From: an uncultured Pelagibacteraceae bacterium
Lineage (GTDB): Bacteria > Pseudomonadota > Alphaproteobacteria > Pelagibacterales > Pelagibacteraceae
DNA: 45,279 bases
Assembly: GCA_902519375.1 (NCBI GenBank)
Contig: CABYJS010000007.1
Location: 1-45,279 of the forward strand
Direction of reading: 5' to 3'
The position numbers were made by a program, and so were the translations under genes. The notes under the pieces are model-generated. The model saw nothing but the letters and a program-made list of their open reading frames with translations. It was not told the origin of the DNA and did no database searches. Shown in pieces: positions 27,817 to 37,056 of the stretch (positions are counted from its first letter, which is position 1; every line of letters begins with the position of its first letter).

Positions 27817-28647
27817 TTAATTGCCTAATCTTTCAATTACTTCATTTGATACGTACCAAGCATCAAATAATGTTAATTCTCTGAAAACTCTCTTATAATT
27901 ATTTTTTTGCATAAGATCATCAATTTTACTCTGGTTAATGGTAAAATTATGTTCAACTGTAAAAATTATTGGTCTATAAATTTTAAAATTAAAAGTTTTT
28001 AAAATCTCATATTCTGATCCCTCAGTATCAATTGAAATATATGAAGGAACTTTGCCTAAGAAATAATCTTTTATAACATCGTTTAAAGAAACTGTTTCAA
28101 CTTCTATTAGTTGACCATTTTTTTTCCTTAATTCAACATTGCCAGGCATAGAGACTTTTTCATTCTCAACAAAAGAATTTATTGTTGAAAGTTCGGCAAC
28201 ATTAGATTCAAAAAAATCTAATTTTTTGCCTGTTTCTGACCATATACATTTAGTTATAATTTTTGTATTAGGTCTTAGTAGTTTAAGAGAAGTATGCCAT
28301 TGTGGGCTAGGTTCTGATAAAATTCCTTTCCACCCAAAGTTTTCTTCGAGCATATAAGTATTTGATAAACTCATTCCATCAGTCGCTCCAAATTCAAGAA
28401 AAGACTTGTCAAAATTATTATCTACTATAAATGATGCAAATATATCTTGATATAATTGGGACTGATTATTCTTTTTATCTTTAAAATGATAAACAAATTT
28501 TTCTAAAATATCTTTATTTTTGTCTGTCAAAATTTTATTTAAGTATGCATTTTGTATTAACTCAAAATGATCTAATTTATTTTTTCTAGCTAACTGAGCT
28601 AACTCAAAAAAATTGATATTTTTTTTTTCAGAGATTTTTTTTTTCAA
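27817..28647 (-). CDS. FkbM-family methyltransferase
   Basis: A 276-residue protein. After an N-terminal helical region of about 70 residues, SQLYQDIFASFIV, FLEFGATDGMSLSNTYMLEENFGWKGILSEPSP and VSLNDVIKDYF, ISIDTEGSEYEILKTF appear in the order seen in FkbM-type SAM methyltransferases. DTEGSEYEIL is the strongest match. Members methylate sugars, lipids or secondary metabolites; this one may act on envelope glycans. It is placed 2 bp after glmS in the amino-sugar run, an odd neighbour that hints at insertion. Confidence 0.85.
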   Translation of the reverse strand: MKKKISEKKNINFFELAQLARKNKLDHFELIQNAYLNKILTDKNKDILEKFVYHFKDKKNNQSQLYQDIFASFIVDNNFDKSFLEFGATDGMSLSNTYMLEENFGWKGILSEPSPQWHTSLKLLRPNTKIITKCIWSETGKKLDFFESNVAELSTINSFVENEKVSMPGNVELRKKNGQLIEVETVSLNDVIKDYFLGKVPSYISIDTEGSEYEILKTFNFKIYRPIIFTVEHNFTINQSKIDDLMQKNNYKRVFRELTLFDAWYVSNEVIERLGN

Positions 28648-28649
28648 GT

Positions 28650-30470
28650 TTATTCTACAGTTACAGATTTTGCTAAATTACGTGGTTTATCTATATCATA
28701 GCCTTTTTTTAGTGCAGAGTAGTAAGCTAATTTTTGTAAAGGTATTGTTAAAAGAAAAGGTAAAAGATCGTCATTAGCAGTTTCCACCTCTATTGTCTCC
28801 CAAATATTTTCAGAAACTATCTCATCTTTACTTTTATTAGTTATCAATAAAACTTTTGCACCTCTAGCAATTACTTCCTGCATATTTGAAATAGTTTTTT
28901 TATAATAGTTATCTCTAGGTGCTAAAACAACAACTGGCATACCTTCTTCTATTAAGGCAAGTGGGCCATGCTTCATCTCACCAGCTGGATAACCTTCCGC
29001 ATGAATATATGACAATTCTTTGAGTTTTAAGGCACCCTCTAATGCGATTGGATATGAAAATCCTCTTCCTAAAAACATAGATCCTTTTGCTTCATTAAAA
29101 GTGCTAGATATTGTTTGTATCTTATTGTCAGTTAATAAAGTTTCCTTAACCAGTTCTGGTAACTTTTTAAGATCTTTAAGTTTTTCAAGGAATATTTCCT
29201 TTTCAATATCTTTTCTCATTAATCCAAGTTTTAAGGCTAATATATATAGAATAAGCATTTGGCCAACAAAAGCCTTTGTAGACGCAACGCCTATTTCAGT
29301 TCCACAATGTATTGGTAAAACAAATTTAGAATCTCTAGCAATTGAACTTTCAATAACATTTACAACTGAACATGTTTTCATATTGTTTCGATTGCACAAA
29401 TCTAATGCAGCATAAGTATCCGCTGTTTCTCCAGATTGAGATACAAAAACATATAAAGTATCACTTTTAAACCTGTTCTTTCGATATCTAAATTCAGACG
29501 CTATATCTATATTCACATCCAAAGAGGTTAATTCTTCAAACCAATATTTTGCCATTAGACACGAATGATAAGCGGTTCCACAACCTATTAAAGTTATTGA
29601 AGAAATCTCATTTACTTTCCAAGGAAAATTATAAATATTGATGTCGTTGTTAGAATTATCTAGATATTCTTTTATTCCATTTTTAAGAGTAGTTGGTTGT
29701 TCCTCTATCTCTTTCGCCATAAAATGTTTGTAATCACCTTTATCGTATTTTTTTTCTTCAGAAGATAACTCTAAAACTTTTTTATTTACTTTAACTCCTT
29801 CTTCATCAAAAAATTCAACATGGTCTTTTTTTATTACACAAAACTCACCATCATTTAAATAAGTAATCTTATTAGTCATTGATTTAAGTGCATAAGAGTC
29901 AGAGCCTAAATAGTTTTCGTTTGGGCCATATCCAACTGCTAAAGGAGAGCCTCTTCTAGCACCAATTATTAAATCTGGATGATCTTTAAATATAATACCT
30001 AAAGCAAAACTTCCATGCAAAGCTTTAAGAGTTTTCTTTATTGAATTAACAATGTCTTCAGTTTTAAGATTTTCAGTAATCAAATGAACAATCACTTCAG
30101 TATCAGTTTGAGATTTAAATTTATGGCCTTTACCCACTAAAAATTTTTTTAATAATGTTGAATTTTCTATAATTCCATTGTGAACAACAGATACATTTTG
30201 TGACGAATGAGGGTGAGCGTTTATACTGTTTGGTAACCCATGAGTTGCCCATCTCACATGACCAATACCAATTGTTCCATTCATATTTTGAACTAAAGAG
30301 TTTTTTTCAAGGTTATCTACTCTACCTTCAGACTTAACTTCATTAATCTGACCACTTGAAAGAGTTGCAATACCTGCAGAGTCATAACCTCTATATTCTA
30401 ATTTCTTCAAAGAATTAATAATTGTTCCTGAAACTGGTTTATTGCTGTTTATACCTATTATACCACACAT
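28650..30470 (-). CDS. glmS: glutamine-fructose-6-phosphate aminotransferase
   Basis: Makes glucosamine 6-phosphate from fructose 6-phosphate and glutamine. The 606 residues comprise an N-terminal glutaminase domain (MCGIIGINS, nucleophile Cys2; LEYRGYDSAG; GHVRWATHG) and two sugar-isomerase domains (VFVSQSGETADT; GRGFSYPIALEGALKLKE). The C-terminus ends PRNLAKSVTVE, as usual. No riboswitch-ribozyme is visible upstream; the gene begins 2 bp after the truncated glmU. Confidence 0.96.
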   Translation of the reverse strand: MCGIIGINSNKPVSGTIINSLKKLEYRGYDSAGIATLSSGQINEVKSEGRVDNLEKNSLVQNMNGTIGIGHVRWATHGLPNSINAHPHSSQNVSVVHNGIIENSTLLKKFLVGKGHKFKSQTDTEVIVHLITENLKTEDIVNSIKKTLKALHGSFALGIIFKDHPDLIIGARRGSPLAVGYGPNENYLGSDSYALKSMTNKITYLNDGEFCVIKKDHVEFFDEEGVKVNKKVLELSSEEKKYDKGDYKHFMAKEIEEQPTTLKNGIKEYLDNSNNDINIYNFPWKVNEISSITLIGCGTAYHSCLMAKYWFEELTSLDVNIDIASEFRYRKNRFKSDTLYVFVSQSGETADTYAALDLCNRNNMKTCSVVNVIESSIARDSKFVLPIHCGTEIGVASTKAFVGQMLILYILALKLGLMRKDIEKEIFLEKLKDLKKLPELVKETLLTDNKIQTISSTFNEAKGSMFLGRGFSYPIALEGALKLKELSYIHAEGYPAGEMKHGPLALIEEGMPVVVLAPRDNYYKKTISNMQEVIARGAKVLLITNKSKDEIVSENIWETIEVETANDDLLPFLLTIPLQKLAYYSALKKGYDIDKPRNLAKSVTVE

Positions 30471-30472
30471 CG

Positions 30473-31096
30473 TTATTTTCTTTTTCTCTTATAATTTTTT
30501 ACTTCTGATTGTAGTGCTCTTGTAAGTGCTAATGATCCTTTTTTTACTTTTTTGGTTATAACAGAACCTGCTCCAACCACACTGTTTTGTTCTATTGTAA
30601 CTGGAGCTACAAGTGAAGAATTTGATCCTATAAAAACATTATCTTTAATTATTGTTTTACTTTTTTTAACTCCATCATAATTGCAAGTAATTGTTCCAGC
30701 CCCAACATTAACTGATTTACCAATATTTGTATCTCCGATATAAGTTAAATGATTTATTTTTGAGTTTTTACCAATAATACTTTTCTTGACTTCTACAAAA
30801 TTTCCAACTTTAGAACTTTCTTTCAAAATAGATCCAGGTCTAATCCTTGCATAAGGACCAATATTAACTTTATTTTCAACTTTACAATCTTCGAGATGAG
30901 AAAAGGATTTTATGGTTACATTATTTCCAACTTTTACCTTTAATCCAAAAACAACAAAAGGTTCGATGGTTACATTTTTGCCTATTTTTGTATCTTTAGA
31001 AAAATAAATTGTATCTGGTCCAATCATTTTTACTCCAGACTTTAAAAATTTATTTCTTAGTTTATTTTGTAGATTTTGTGTTTTTAATTGTTTCAT
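30473..31096 (-). CDS. GlmU acetyltransferase half (left-handed beta-helix) without the uridyltransferase domain
   Basis: A 207-residue hexapeptide-repeat protein that aligns to the C-terminal half of GlmU. GPYARIRPGSI, VGNFVEVKKSIIG, INHLTYIGD (catalytic His116), VNVGAGTITCNYDG and SLVAPVTI are near-identical in pattern to the glucosamine-1-phosphate N-acetyltransferase domain. The N-terminal pyrophosphorylase domain (normally about 230 residues) is absent; the frame starts at the linker, and gph lies divergent 71 bp upstream. It should make N-acetylglucosamine 1-phosphate. A separate uridyltransferase would be needed elsewhere. Confidence 0.87.
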   Translation of the reverse strand: MKQLKTQNLQNKLRNKFLKSGVKMIGPDTIYFSKDTKIGKNVTIEPFVVFGLKVKVGNNVTIKSFSHLEDCKVENKVNIGPYARIRPGSILKESSKVGNFVEVKKSIIGKNSKINHLTYIGDTNIGKSVNVGAGTITCNYDGVKKSKTIIKDNVFIGSNSSLVAPVTIEQNSVVGAGSVITKKVKKGSLALTRALQSEVKNYKRKRK

Positions 31097-31167
31097 CTAG
31101 GAAATTCTTTATATTAAGTATATATGTTTCTTAATTCACAAAATATTTCTTAAAAATACTTTTAATT

Positions 31168-31851
31168 ATGAAACAAAATTTTACAATTCTCTTTGATTTA
31201 GATGGGACTTTAGTCGATACAGCGCCAGATTTAATGAGTGCTCATAACCATGTAATGAAAAAATTTGGTTACCCAACAAAATCAACTGCAGAAATAAGAA
31301 ATTTGGTTGGCCAAGGTGCTGGGGCAATGCTGGGAAGATCAATTTGGGGACAGGCGAAAAAAGAATTTGGAAAAGTACAAGATGAAAAAATTAAAAAAGA
31401 AATGGTTAAAGATTTTGTAGATTTTTATGGAAAAAATATTGTTAATGAAAGTACCCTTATAAAGGGTGTGAAAGATTTCCTTCTGTGGGCAAAAGAAAAA
31501 AATATTACAATGGGTGTTTGTACAAATAAACAAGAACATCTGGCAGTTGACCTATTAAAAAAAATTGGTATTTACGATTTTTTTGAGTACGTAGCCGGGC
31601 ACAATACTTTTAATTACTGCAAACCTGATCCTAGACATTTAACATCTGTAATAGAGATTTTAGACGGAGATATAAAAAAATCTTTAATGATTGGTGATAG
31701 TGAGACTGATGCAAATGCTGCAAAAGAAGCTGGTATGCCCGTAATTCTTTTAGAAGACGGTTATACTGAAAAAAATACTAGTGAAATATATCATAATCAC
31801 CTGATAAGAGACTTTATAGGTATTGAAAAAATTGTATCACAATATCTTTAA
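31168..31851 (+). CDS. gph: HAD hydrolase, phosphoglycolate phosphatase type
   Basis: A 227-residue HAD phosphatase with FDLDGTLVDTAPDL (nucleophile Asp10, acid Asp12), CTNKQEHLAVDLLKKIG and MIGDSETDANAAKEAGMP. The cap region of about 65 residues is the C1 type seen in Gph, which clears 2-phosphoglycolate formed by DNA repair. Related HADs such as a pyrophosphatase or N-acetylmuramate phosphatase are possible. Divergent from the glmU half with 71 bp between; 54 bp before prpD. Confidence 0.8.
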   Translation: MKQNFTILFDLDGTLVDTAPDLMSAHNHVMKKFGYPTKSTAEIRNLVGQGAGAMLGRSIWGQAKKEFGKVQDEKIKKEMVKDFVDFYGKNIVNESTLIKGVKDFLLWAKEKNITMGVCTNKQEHLAVDLLKKIGIYDFFEYVAGHNTFNYCKPDPRHLTSVIEILDGDIKKSLMIGDSETDANAAKEAGMPVILLEDGYTEKNTSEIYHNHLIRDFIGIEKIVSQYL

Positions 31852-31895
31852 GATTGATTATTTTTTTTTAACTATTAAAAACAAATCCGTAAATT

Positions 31896-31900
31896 AGGAG
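31896..31900 (+). promoter_or_regulatory. ribosome-binding site for prpD, supporting a TTG start
   Basis: AGGAG lies 5 nt upstream of TTG at 31906. There is no ATG nearby in frame, and the predicted protein from this TTG begins with the family's usual short N-terminus, so the site decides the start. Confidence 0.7.
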
Positions 31901-31905
31901 TTATT

Positions 31906-33408
31906 TTGATAGTACATAAAGTTAAAGTTTATCCATCTAAAATTCATCTACCCAAAAAAAATCAACTTGCCTGGAAAATTGCAGAGATTGCAAGTGATAA
32001 TGCAAAATTAGATAAAGATGCAATTGGAATGGCTATCAACAGGATTATTGATAATGCTTCAGTTGCTATTGCATCTTTGAATAGAAGACCTGTTATTTCT
32101 TCTAGAGAAATGGCTTTAAAACATTCAAGAAAAAATGGAGCTTTGCTTTTTGGTGTGAGTAATAAATTAAAATTTGATTGTGAATGGGTAGCTTGGTCAA
32201 ATGGGACTGCAGTTAGAGAACTAGATTTTCATGATACTTTTTTAGCTGCGGATTACAGTCATCCTGGAGATAATATTCCCCCATTGTTAAGTGTTGCTCA
32301 ACAAAATAAAAAAAGTGGTTTGGATCTTCTGAGAGGAATTATTACTGCTTATGAAGTCCAGGTAAATTTAGTTAAAGGTATTTGTCTTCACAAACATAAA
32401 GTTGATCATATAGCTCATTTGGGGCCTAGTGTTGCGGCTGGTCTTGGTACGATGCTAAAATTAAATACTGAAACAATTTATCAAGCAGTTCAACAAGCTT
32501 TACACACAACTATTTCTACAAGACAATCAAGAAAAGGTGAAATCTCGAGTTGGAAAGCTTATGCGCCTGCTCATGCTGGTAAGCTTGCTATTGAGGCAGT
32601 CGATAGAGTGATGAGAGGTGAAGGAGCACCAAGTCCAATCTATGAAGGCGAAGACAGTGTGATTGCAAGAATTTTAGATGGAAAAAAAGCTTTATATAAA
32701 ATTCCTTTACCCAAAAAAGGTCAAACCAAAAAAGCAATTCTTGAAACTTACACCAAGGAATACTCTGCTGAATATCAGTCTCAAGCTTTAATAGATTTAG
32801 CTAAAAAACTTAAAAAGAAAATACCAAATTTAAATCAAATCAAAAAAATTGATATATACACTAGCCATCACACTCATTATGTAATTGGTACGGGTGCAAA
32901 TGATCCACAGAAAATGGATCCTAATGCCAGTAGAGAAACCCTAGACCACTCTATTATGTACATATTTGCTGTAGCCTTAGAAGATGGTAATTGGCATCAT
33001 ATTAAATCTTATACAAAAGCTAGGGCAAAAAGAAAAAGTACAATTAAAATTTGGAGATCGATTAAAACCCATGAGGATAAAAGCTGGACAAGAAAATATC
33101 ATGACCCTAATCCTAAAAAGAAATCGTTTGGTGCAAAAGTCGTTATAACACTTAAAAATGGAAGAAAAATAATTGAACAACAAGATAGAGCTGATGCTCA
33201 TCCTTATGGTTCACGACCTTTTAAAAGACAAGATTATATAAATAAATTTTTAACTTTGACTGAAAGTATATTGGACAAAAAAGAAAGTAATAGATTTCTA
33301 AAAACTGTACAAAATTTAATAAAATTAAAATCTGGGCAATTGGATAAATTAAATATTGAAGTAAGAAAAAGCAAACTCAAAAGAAATTTAAAGAAAGGTA
33401 TTTTTTAA
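31906..33408 (+). CDS. prpD: 2-methylcitrate dehydratase, MmgE/PrpD family
   Basis: Dehydrates 2-methylcitrate to 2-methyl-cis-aconitate in the methylcitrate cycle, the route by which propionyl-CoA is oxidised to pyruvate. The 500-residue protein shows the PrpD patterns [43 protein letters not shown] and [18 protein letters not shown]. Start is TTG with a clear AGGAG upstream. It overlaps prpB by 1 nt. Confidence 0.92.
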   Translation: MIVHKVKVYPSKIHLPKKNQLAWKIAEIASDNAKLDKDAIGMAINRIIDNASVAIASLNRRPVISSREMALKHSRKNGALLFGVSNKLKFDCEWVAWSNGTAVRELDFHDTFLAADYSHPGDNIPPLLSVAQQNKKSGLDLLRGIITAYEVQVNLVKGICLHKHKVDHIAHLGPSVAAGLGTMLKLNTETIYQAVQQALHTTISTRQSRKGEISSWKAYAPAHAGKLAIEAVDRVMRGEGAPSPIYEGEDSVIARILDGKKALYKIPLPKKGQTKKAILETYTKEYSAEYQSQALIDLAKKLKKKIPNLNQIKKIDIYTSHHTHYVIGTGANDPQKMDPNASRETLDHSIMYIFAVALEDGNWHHIKSYTKARAKRKSTIKIWRSIKTHEDKSWTRKYHDPNPKKKSFGAKVVITLKNGRKIIEQQDRADAHPYGSRPFKRQDYINKFLTLTESILDKKESNRFLKTVQNLIKLKSGQLDKLNIEVRKSKLKRNLKKGIF

Positions 33409-34304
33409 TGCATTTTGTTGAGAAAGAACCTGTACAAAAAAGAGCTGATTTATCAGAAAAATTAAAATCAAATAAAATTTTAAGAGTTCCTGGTGCTTAT
33501 AATCCTTTGACTGCTAAGCTAATTGAGGAGATTGGTTATGATGCTGTTTATGTTTCGGGTGGAGTAATGGCTAATGATCTTGGTTTTCCTGATATTGGAT
33601 TAACAACTCTACAAGATGTAAGCACTAGATCATATTTGATTTCTAGAGTAACTAATCTTCCAACAATTGTAGACATTGATACTGGCTTTAAATCTTGCAA
33701 AGAGACAATTGAAACTTTTGAGGAATTTGGAATTTCAGCAGTACATCTTGAAGATCAAATCGAAAGAAAAAGATGTGGGCATTTAGATAATAAAGAATTA
33801 ATCACAACTGAGGCAATGGTAAATAAAATTAAAGAATGTGTATCAGCTAGAAAAGATAAAAATTTTAAGATTATTGCTAGATCAGACGCTAAAAGTGTAG
33901 AAGGAATTGATAAAATGATTGTGAGATGTAAAGCTTATATAGATGCGGGGGCCGAAATAGTTTTTCCAGAAGCTCTTCATGATGAGAAAGATTTTGAAAA
34001 AGTAAGAAAGGAACTCTCGTGTTATTTGCTAGCGAACATGACTGAATTTGGTAAATCTAAACTGTTCAATTATAAAGAACTAGAAAATTTTGGATATAAT
34101 ATTGTAATTTATCCAGTTACAACTCAAAGATTAGCAATGAAAAATGTTGAAGATGGATTGAGAGACATTTATGCAAATGGACATCAGAACAACATCATTG
34201 ATAAAATGCAGACTAGAAAACGATTATATGAGCTTGTTGATTACGAAAAGTATAATAGTTTAGACGAAAAAATTTATAATTTTAGCACAGAAGGTCATGA
34301 ATAA
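33408..34304 (+). CDS. prpB: 2-methylisocitrate lyase
   Basis: Splits 2-methylisocitrate into pyruvate and succinate. The 298-residue member of the isocitrate lyase/PEP mutase superfamily has VDIDTGF (residues 88-94) for metal binding and the catalytic KRCGH loop at 121-125. IARSDAKSVEGIDKMIVR follows. The length is that of PrpB, not of isocitrate lyase. It overlaps both neighbours by 1 nt, so prpD-prpB-prpC is one coupled unit. Confidence 0.94.
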   Translation: MHFVEKEPVQKRADLSEKLKSNKILRVPGAYNPLTAKLIEEIGYDAVYVSGGVMANDLGFPDIGLTTLQDVSTRSYLISRVTNLPTIVDIDTGFKSCKETIETFEEFGISAVHLEDQIERKRCGHLDNKELITTEAMVNKIKECVSARKDKNFKIIARSDAKSVEGIDKMIVRCKAYIDAGAEIVFPEALHDEKDFEKVRKELSCYLLANMTEFGKSKLFNYKELENFGYNIVIYPVTTQRLAMKNVEDGLRDIYANGHQNNIIDKMQTRKRLYELVDYEKYNSLDEKIYNFSTEGHE

Positions 34305-35428
34305 TGATTGAGGATATAAAGAAGGGCTTGCTTGGAATAGTTGTTGATGAAACAGAAATTTCAAAAGTTATGCCAGAAATTAATTCTCTTACTTATAGGG
34401 GTTATGCTGCTCAGGATTTATGTGAATATTGTAAGTTTGAAGAGGTTGCATACTTAATTTTAAATAAAGATTTACCAAATACTATTCAGCTTAAAAAATT
34501 TGAAAAAGAGGAAAGAGGTAATAGAGACTTATCGAAAGAACTTTATTCAGCAATCAAACAAATGCCTAAGAAATCTCACCCAATGGATGTGGCAAGAACA
34601 GCTGTAAGTATTATGGGACTAGAGGATAAGGAAACGACAGATTCATCTCCTGAAGCTAATATGAGAAAAGCAATAAGAATTTTAGCAAAAACGCCTACCG
34701 CTTTGGCAGCATTTTATAGACTTCGAAAAGGTAAAAAAATAATCAAGCCTAAAAACAAATTGAATATGGCAGAAAATTTTTTTTATATGTGTTTTGGAAA
34801 AGTACCACAAAAAGAAATTGTTAAAGCTTTTGATGTTTCACTTATTTTATATGCTGAACATAGTTTTAATGTATCAACTTTTACCGCAAGAACTATAACT
34901 AGTAGTTTGTCTGACATTCATGGTGCAATTACTGGAGCTATTGCAAGTTTAAAGGGCCCTTTACATGGTGGAGCTAACGAAGAAGTAATGCATATGATGA
35001 ATAAAATAAAAAAACCAGAAAATGCACTAAAATGGATTAACGATGCATTAGACAATAAAGATGTCGTAATGGGCTTTGGTCACAGAGTTTATAAAAGTGG
35101 AGATTCAAGAGTTCCTACAATGAGAGAATACTTTGGTAAAGTTGCTAAAATTAAAAAAGATAAAAAATTTGAAAAAATTTACGACATAGTTGAAAAAGTG
35201 ATGATTGAAAAGAAAAATATTTATCCAAATGTAGACTATCCAACTGGACCCACTTATCATTTAATGGGTTTTGACACAGACTTTTTTACACCAATATTTG
35301 TTATCTCAAGAATAACTGGCTGGTCAGCTCATATTATGGAGCAACATTCTGCAAACAAATTGATAAGACCTCTTGCAAGCTATAAAGGTAGTCAACATAG
35401 AAAAGTTGTACCCTTAAATCAAAGATAA
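34304..35428 (+). CDS. prpC: 2-methylcitrate synthase
   Basis: Condenses propionyl-CoA with oxaloacetate. The 374-residue citrate synthase-family protein has LYAEHSFNVSTFTAR, GPLHGGANEEVM and GFGHRVYKSGDSR (catalytic His residues) and a C-terminal RPLASYKGSQHRKVVPL. It is shorter than the hexameric citrate synthase and sits with prpB and prpD, which gives the substrate. The stop codon directly abuts the stop of the convergent methyltransferase gene. Confidence 0.92.
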   Translation: MIEDIKKGLLGIVVDETEISKVMPEINSLTYRGYAAQDLCEYCKFEEVAYLILNKDLPNTIQLKKFEKEERGNRDLSKELYSAIKQMPKKSHPMDVARTAVSIMGLEDKETTDSSPEANMRKAIRILAKTPTALAAFYRLRKGKKIIKPKNKLNMAENFFYMCFGKVPQKEIVKAFDVSLILYAEHSFNVSTFTARTITSSLSDIHGAITGAIASLKGPLHGGANEEVMHMMNKIKKPENALKWINDALDNKDVVMGFGHRVYKSGDSRVPTMREYFGKVAKIKKDKKFEKIYDIVEKVMIEKKNIYPNVDYPTGPTYHLMGFDTDFFTPIFVISRITGWSAHIMEQHSANKLIRPLASYKGSQHRKVVPLNQR

Positions 35429-36136
35429 TTAATTTAAGTCTAAAAACTGACTACAGACAATTCTTTTAGATTTGTGAACAGTCATTAAATCAGATTTTAC
35501 AATTTCTACATTCTTAAAAATTTTTTGAAAATAATCAGATCTGATGGTATCAAAAATTATTTTGGTATTTGTATTTGAAATTTTTTTTAAATATCGGGTA
35601 TATAAATCAAAATCATAATGATAATCTAGGGAATATAGGGAAATAATTATATCAAACTTTATTTCAGGTAAATCATTTTTATCATAATCGTAAATATTAA
35701 TTTGACTTTCATTCATGTTATTTATTTTTAAAAAATTCTTTTGTAATTCTAAATTATTGTATGCTTCCTTGTTTACCATACCTCCCCATCCATACTTTAC
35801 TTTTTTTGAGACATAATTTCTTTCAATAAAATAATAATTTTTATCTTTAAAATTCCGGTTTATCAAAAGTTCTAGTCCTCCTATACCGCTACCAATACCT
35901 AAAAAAAATTTATCGTTAGCGTTAATAAATCTTTTTATTGTTAAAAATTCCTCTAGCATAATTTTGTAGTATTCTTGACCAATTAATTTTGGATTTAAAA
36001 AAAATCTTGTTATAATGTTAGAAAAAATATAACGACCAAATAATTTCCTGATTTTCAATAAAAGAGGACTTGCCAACTCAATTCTTTGCAAAACAGCTAA
36101 TCTAGCTGTTTCGTTTTGCAAAATAAAAGATTTCAT
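35429..36136 (-). CDS. putative class I SAM-dependent methyltransferase
   Basis: A 235-residue protein with FLGIGSGIGGLELLINRNF as a SAM-type glycine loop, NYYFIERNYVS as the following acidic strand, and FDIIISLYSLDYHYDFDLYTRYLKKIS in parts as motif IV. The N-terminal 80 residues are basic and helical. It resembles the putative sugar methyltransferases found in envelope glycan clusters, but the substrate is unknown. It overlaps the DUF4149 gene by 1 nt (stop/start). Confidence 0.7.
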   Translation of the reverse strand: MKSFILQNETARLAVLQRIELASPLLLKIRKLFGRYIFSNIITRFFLNPKLIGQEYYKIMLEEFLTIKRFINANDKFFLGIGSGIGGLELLINRNFKDKNYYFIERNYVSKKVKYGWGGMVNKEAYNNLELQKNFLKINNMNESQINIYDYDKNDLPEIKFDIIISLYSLDYHYDFDLYTRYLKKISNTNTKIIFDTIRSDYFQKIFKNVEIVKSDLMTVHKSKRIVCSQFLDLN

Positions 36137-36525
36137 TAAATAAGTAATAATCCCAATAAAATCATCTGCACAAAATTAATGACGACAGATATGAAATGTG
36201 AGTATTTAAATTTATTATCCTGCTTTTCATCTCTATATTTATTAATTAATGGCATTAACAGATAGTTTGAAATAGCAAATAACAAACAAATTGCTAATAT
36301 AAAGAAGAAATCAATTCCCAGGTTGTTCAAAAATATAAATGTTAATAGAACAATTAAACTTATCCCTAAATTAACATTATAATAAAAAGGAAATATTCTT
36401 CTAATAAATTTTCGAGCATTATCTTCATCTAAGGTAGTAAATACTACTGGAGCAATTACAAATGAGAAGAACAACATAATTCCTAAAATCATTGCTGTTA
36501 AATAAATACTAACTTGTTCAGTCAT
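36136..36525 (-). CDS. DUF4149-type inner-membrane protein
   Basis: A 129-residue protein with four predicted membrane helices (about residues 8-28, 50-68, 72-94 and 108-128). A FSFVIAPVVFTTL turn after the first helix, the loop ARKFIRRIFPFYY and a loop with YRDEKQD match the DUF4149 pattern. Function is unknown for the family. It sits 3 bp after a 61-residue gene in the minus-strand run downstream of nrdAB. Confidence 0.75.
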   Translation of the reverse strand: MTEQVSIYLTAMILGIMLFFSFVIAPVVFTTLDEDNARKFIRRIFPFYYNVNLGISLIVLLTFIFLNNLGIDFFFILAICLLFAISNYLLMPLINKYRDEKQDNKFKYSHFISVVINFVQMILLGLLLI

Positions 36526-36528
36526 AAT

Positions 36529-36714
36529 TTAGTTTTCTATTGAGTTTTCTTCTTTCATTAATATCGGTCTTCCATCATGAGCAGTGTTAAGAGGTATAAT
36601 CTTTCCTTTATACTTTGCGCATAAAGTGGGAGCACTTCTTACCTCTTTTCCCAACCTTACTTCTAAATCAACAATAACTAATTTTGCATCATCTAATTCT
36701 TTTAATATTTTCAT
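36529..36714 (-). CDS. 61-residue conserved-looking hypothetical protein
   Basis: A small soluble protein with an acidic/basic mix: MKILKELDDAKLVIVDLEV followed by GKEVRSAPTLCAKYKGK and a C-terminal PLNTAHDGRPILMKEE. No domain is recognised. An AGGAG at 36721-36725 stands 6 nt before the ATG, which argues for real translation. It lies 3 bp before the DUF4149 gene and 35 bp after the monooxygenase gene. Confidence 0.6.
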   Translation of the reverse strand: MKILKELDDAKLVIVDLEVRLGKEVRSAPTLCAKYKGKIIPLNTAHDGRPILMKEENSIEN

Positions 36715-36749
36715 ATTCCACTCCTATAATTAAAATTTAAAATATATAT

Positions 36750-37052
36750 TTATATTACTACTTCAAAACCCTCAAAGTTAGGATGGTCTAAATATAATTC
36801 ATTATGTTGTCCAGCATTTTTGTGCGCTAATCTAAATGCTTCTGACTTAGTCCAGTTTACAAAATCATCTTTAGTATTCCAAATTGAGTGTGAAGCATAC
36901 AACGAAAATTCCTCATTTTTTTCACCTTTTACTAAATGAAATTCTTTAAAGCCTTGAACTTCGCTTAAGTGTGTGTCTCTTTCTCTCCATACTTTTTCAA
37001 ATTCATTTTCTTTACCAGGAACTATTTTAAATCTATTCATTGCTATATACAT
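36750..37052 (-). CDS. antibiotic-biosynthesis-monooxygenase-fold protein, candidate heme-degrading monooxygenase (IsdG-like)
   Basis: A 100-residue ferredoxin-like ABM-fold protein. The three residues that define IsdG-type heme oxygenases are at matching positions: Asn6 (AMNRFKI), Trp67 (DFVNWTKS) and His77 (RLAHKN). In the family they bind and open heme to release iron. VPGKENEFEKVW and FKEFHLVKG fit the fold. The alternative is a quinol monooxygenase-like or unrelated ABM protein. It lies 4 bp after a nitroreductase gene on the same strand, which could supply electrons; this is inference. Confidence 0.75.
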   Translation of the reverse strand: MYIAMNRFKIVPGKENEFEKVWRERDTHLSEVQGFKEFHLVKGEKNEEFSLYASHSIWNTKDDFVNWTKSEAFRLAHKNAGQHNELYLDHPNFEGFEVVI

Positions 37053-37056
37053 GTTA

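Noticed and set aside
29020..29415. 131-residue ORF opposite glmS
   Set aside because: Antisense to the isomerase domains of GlmS; no independent support.
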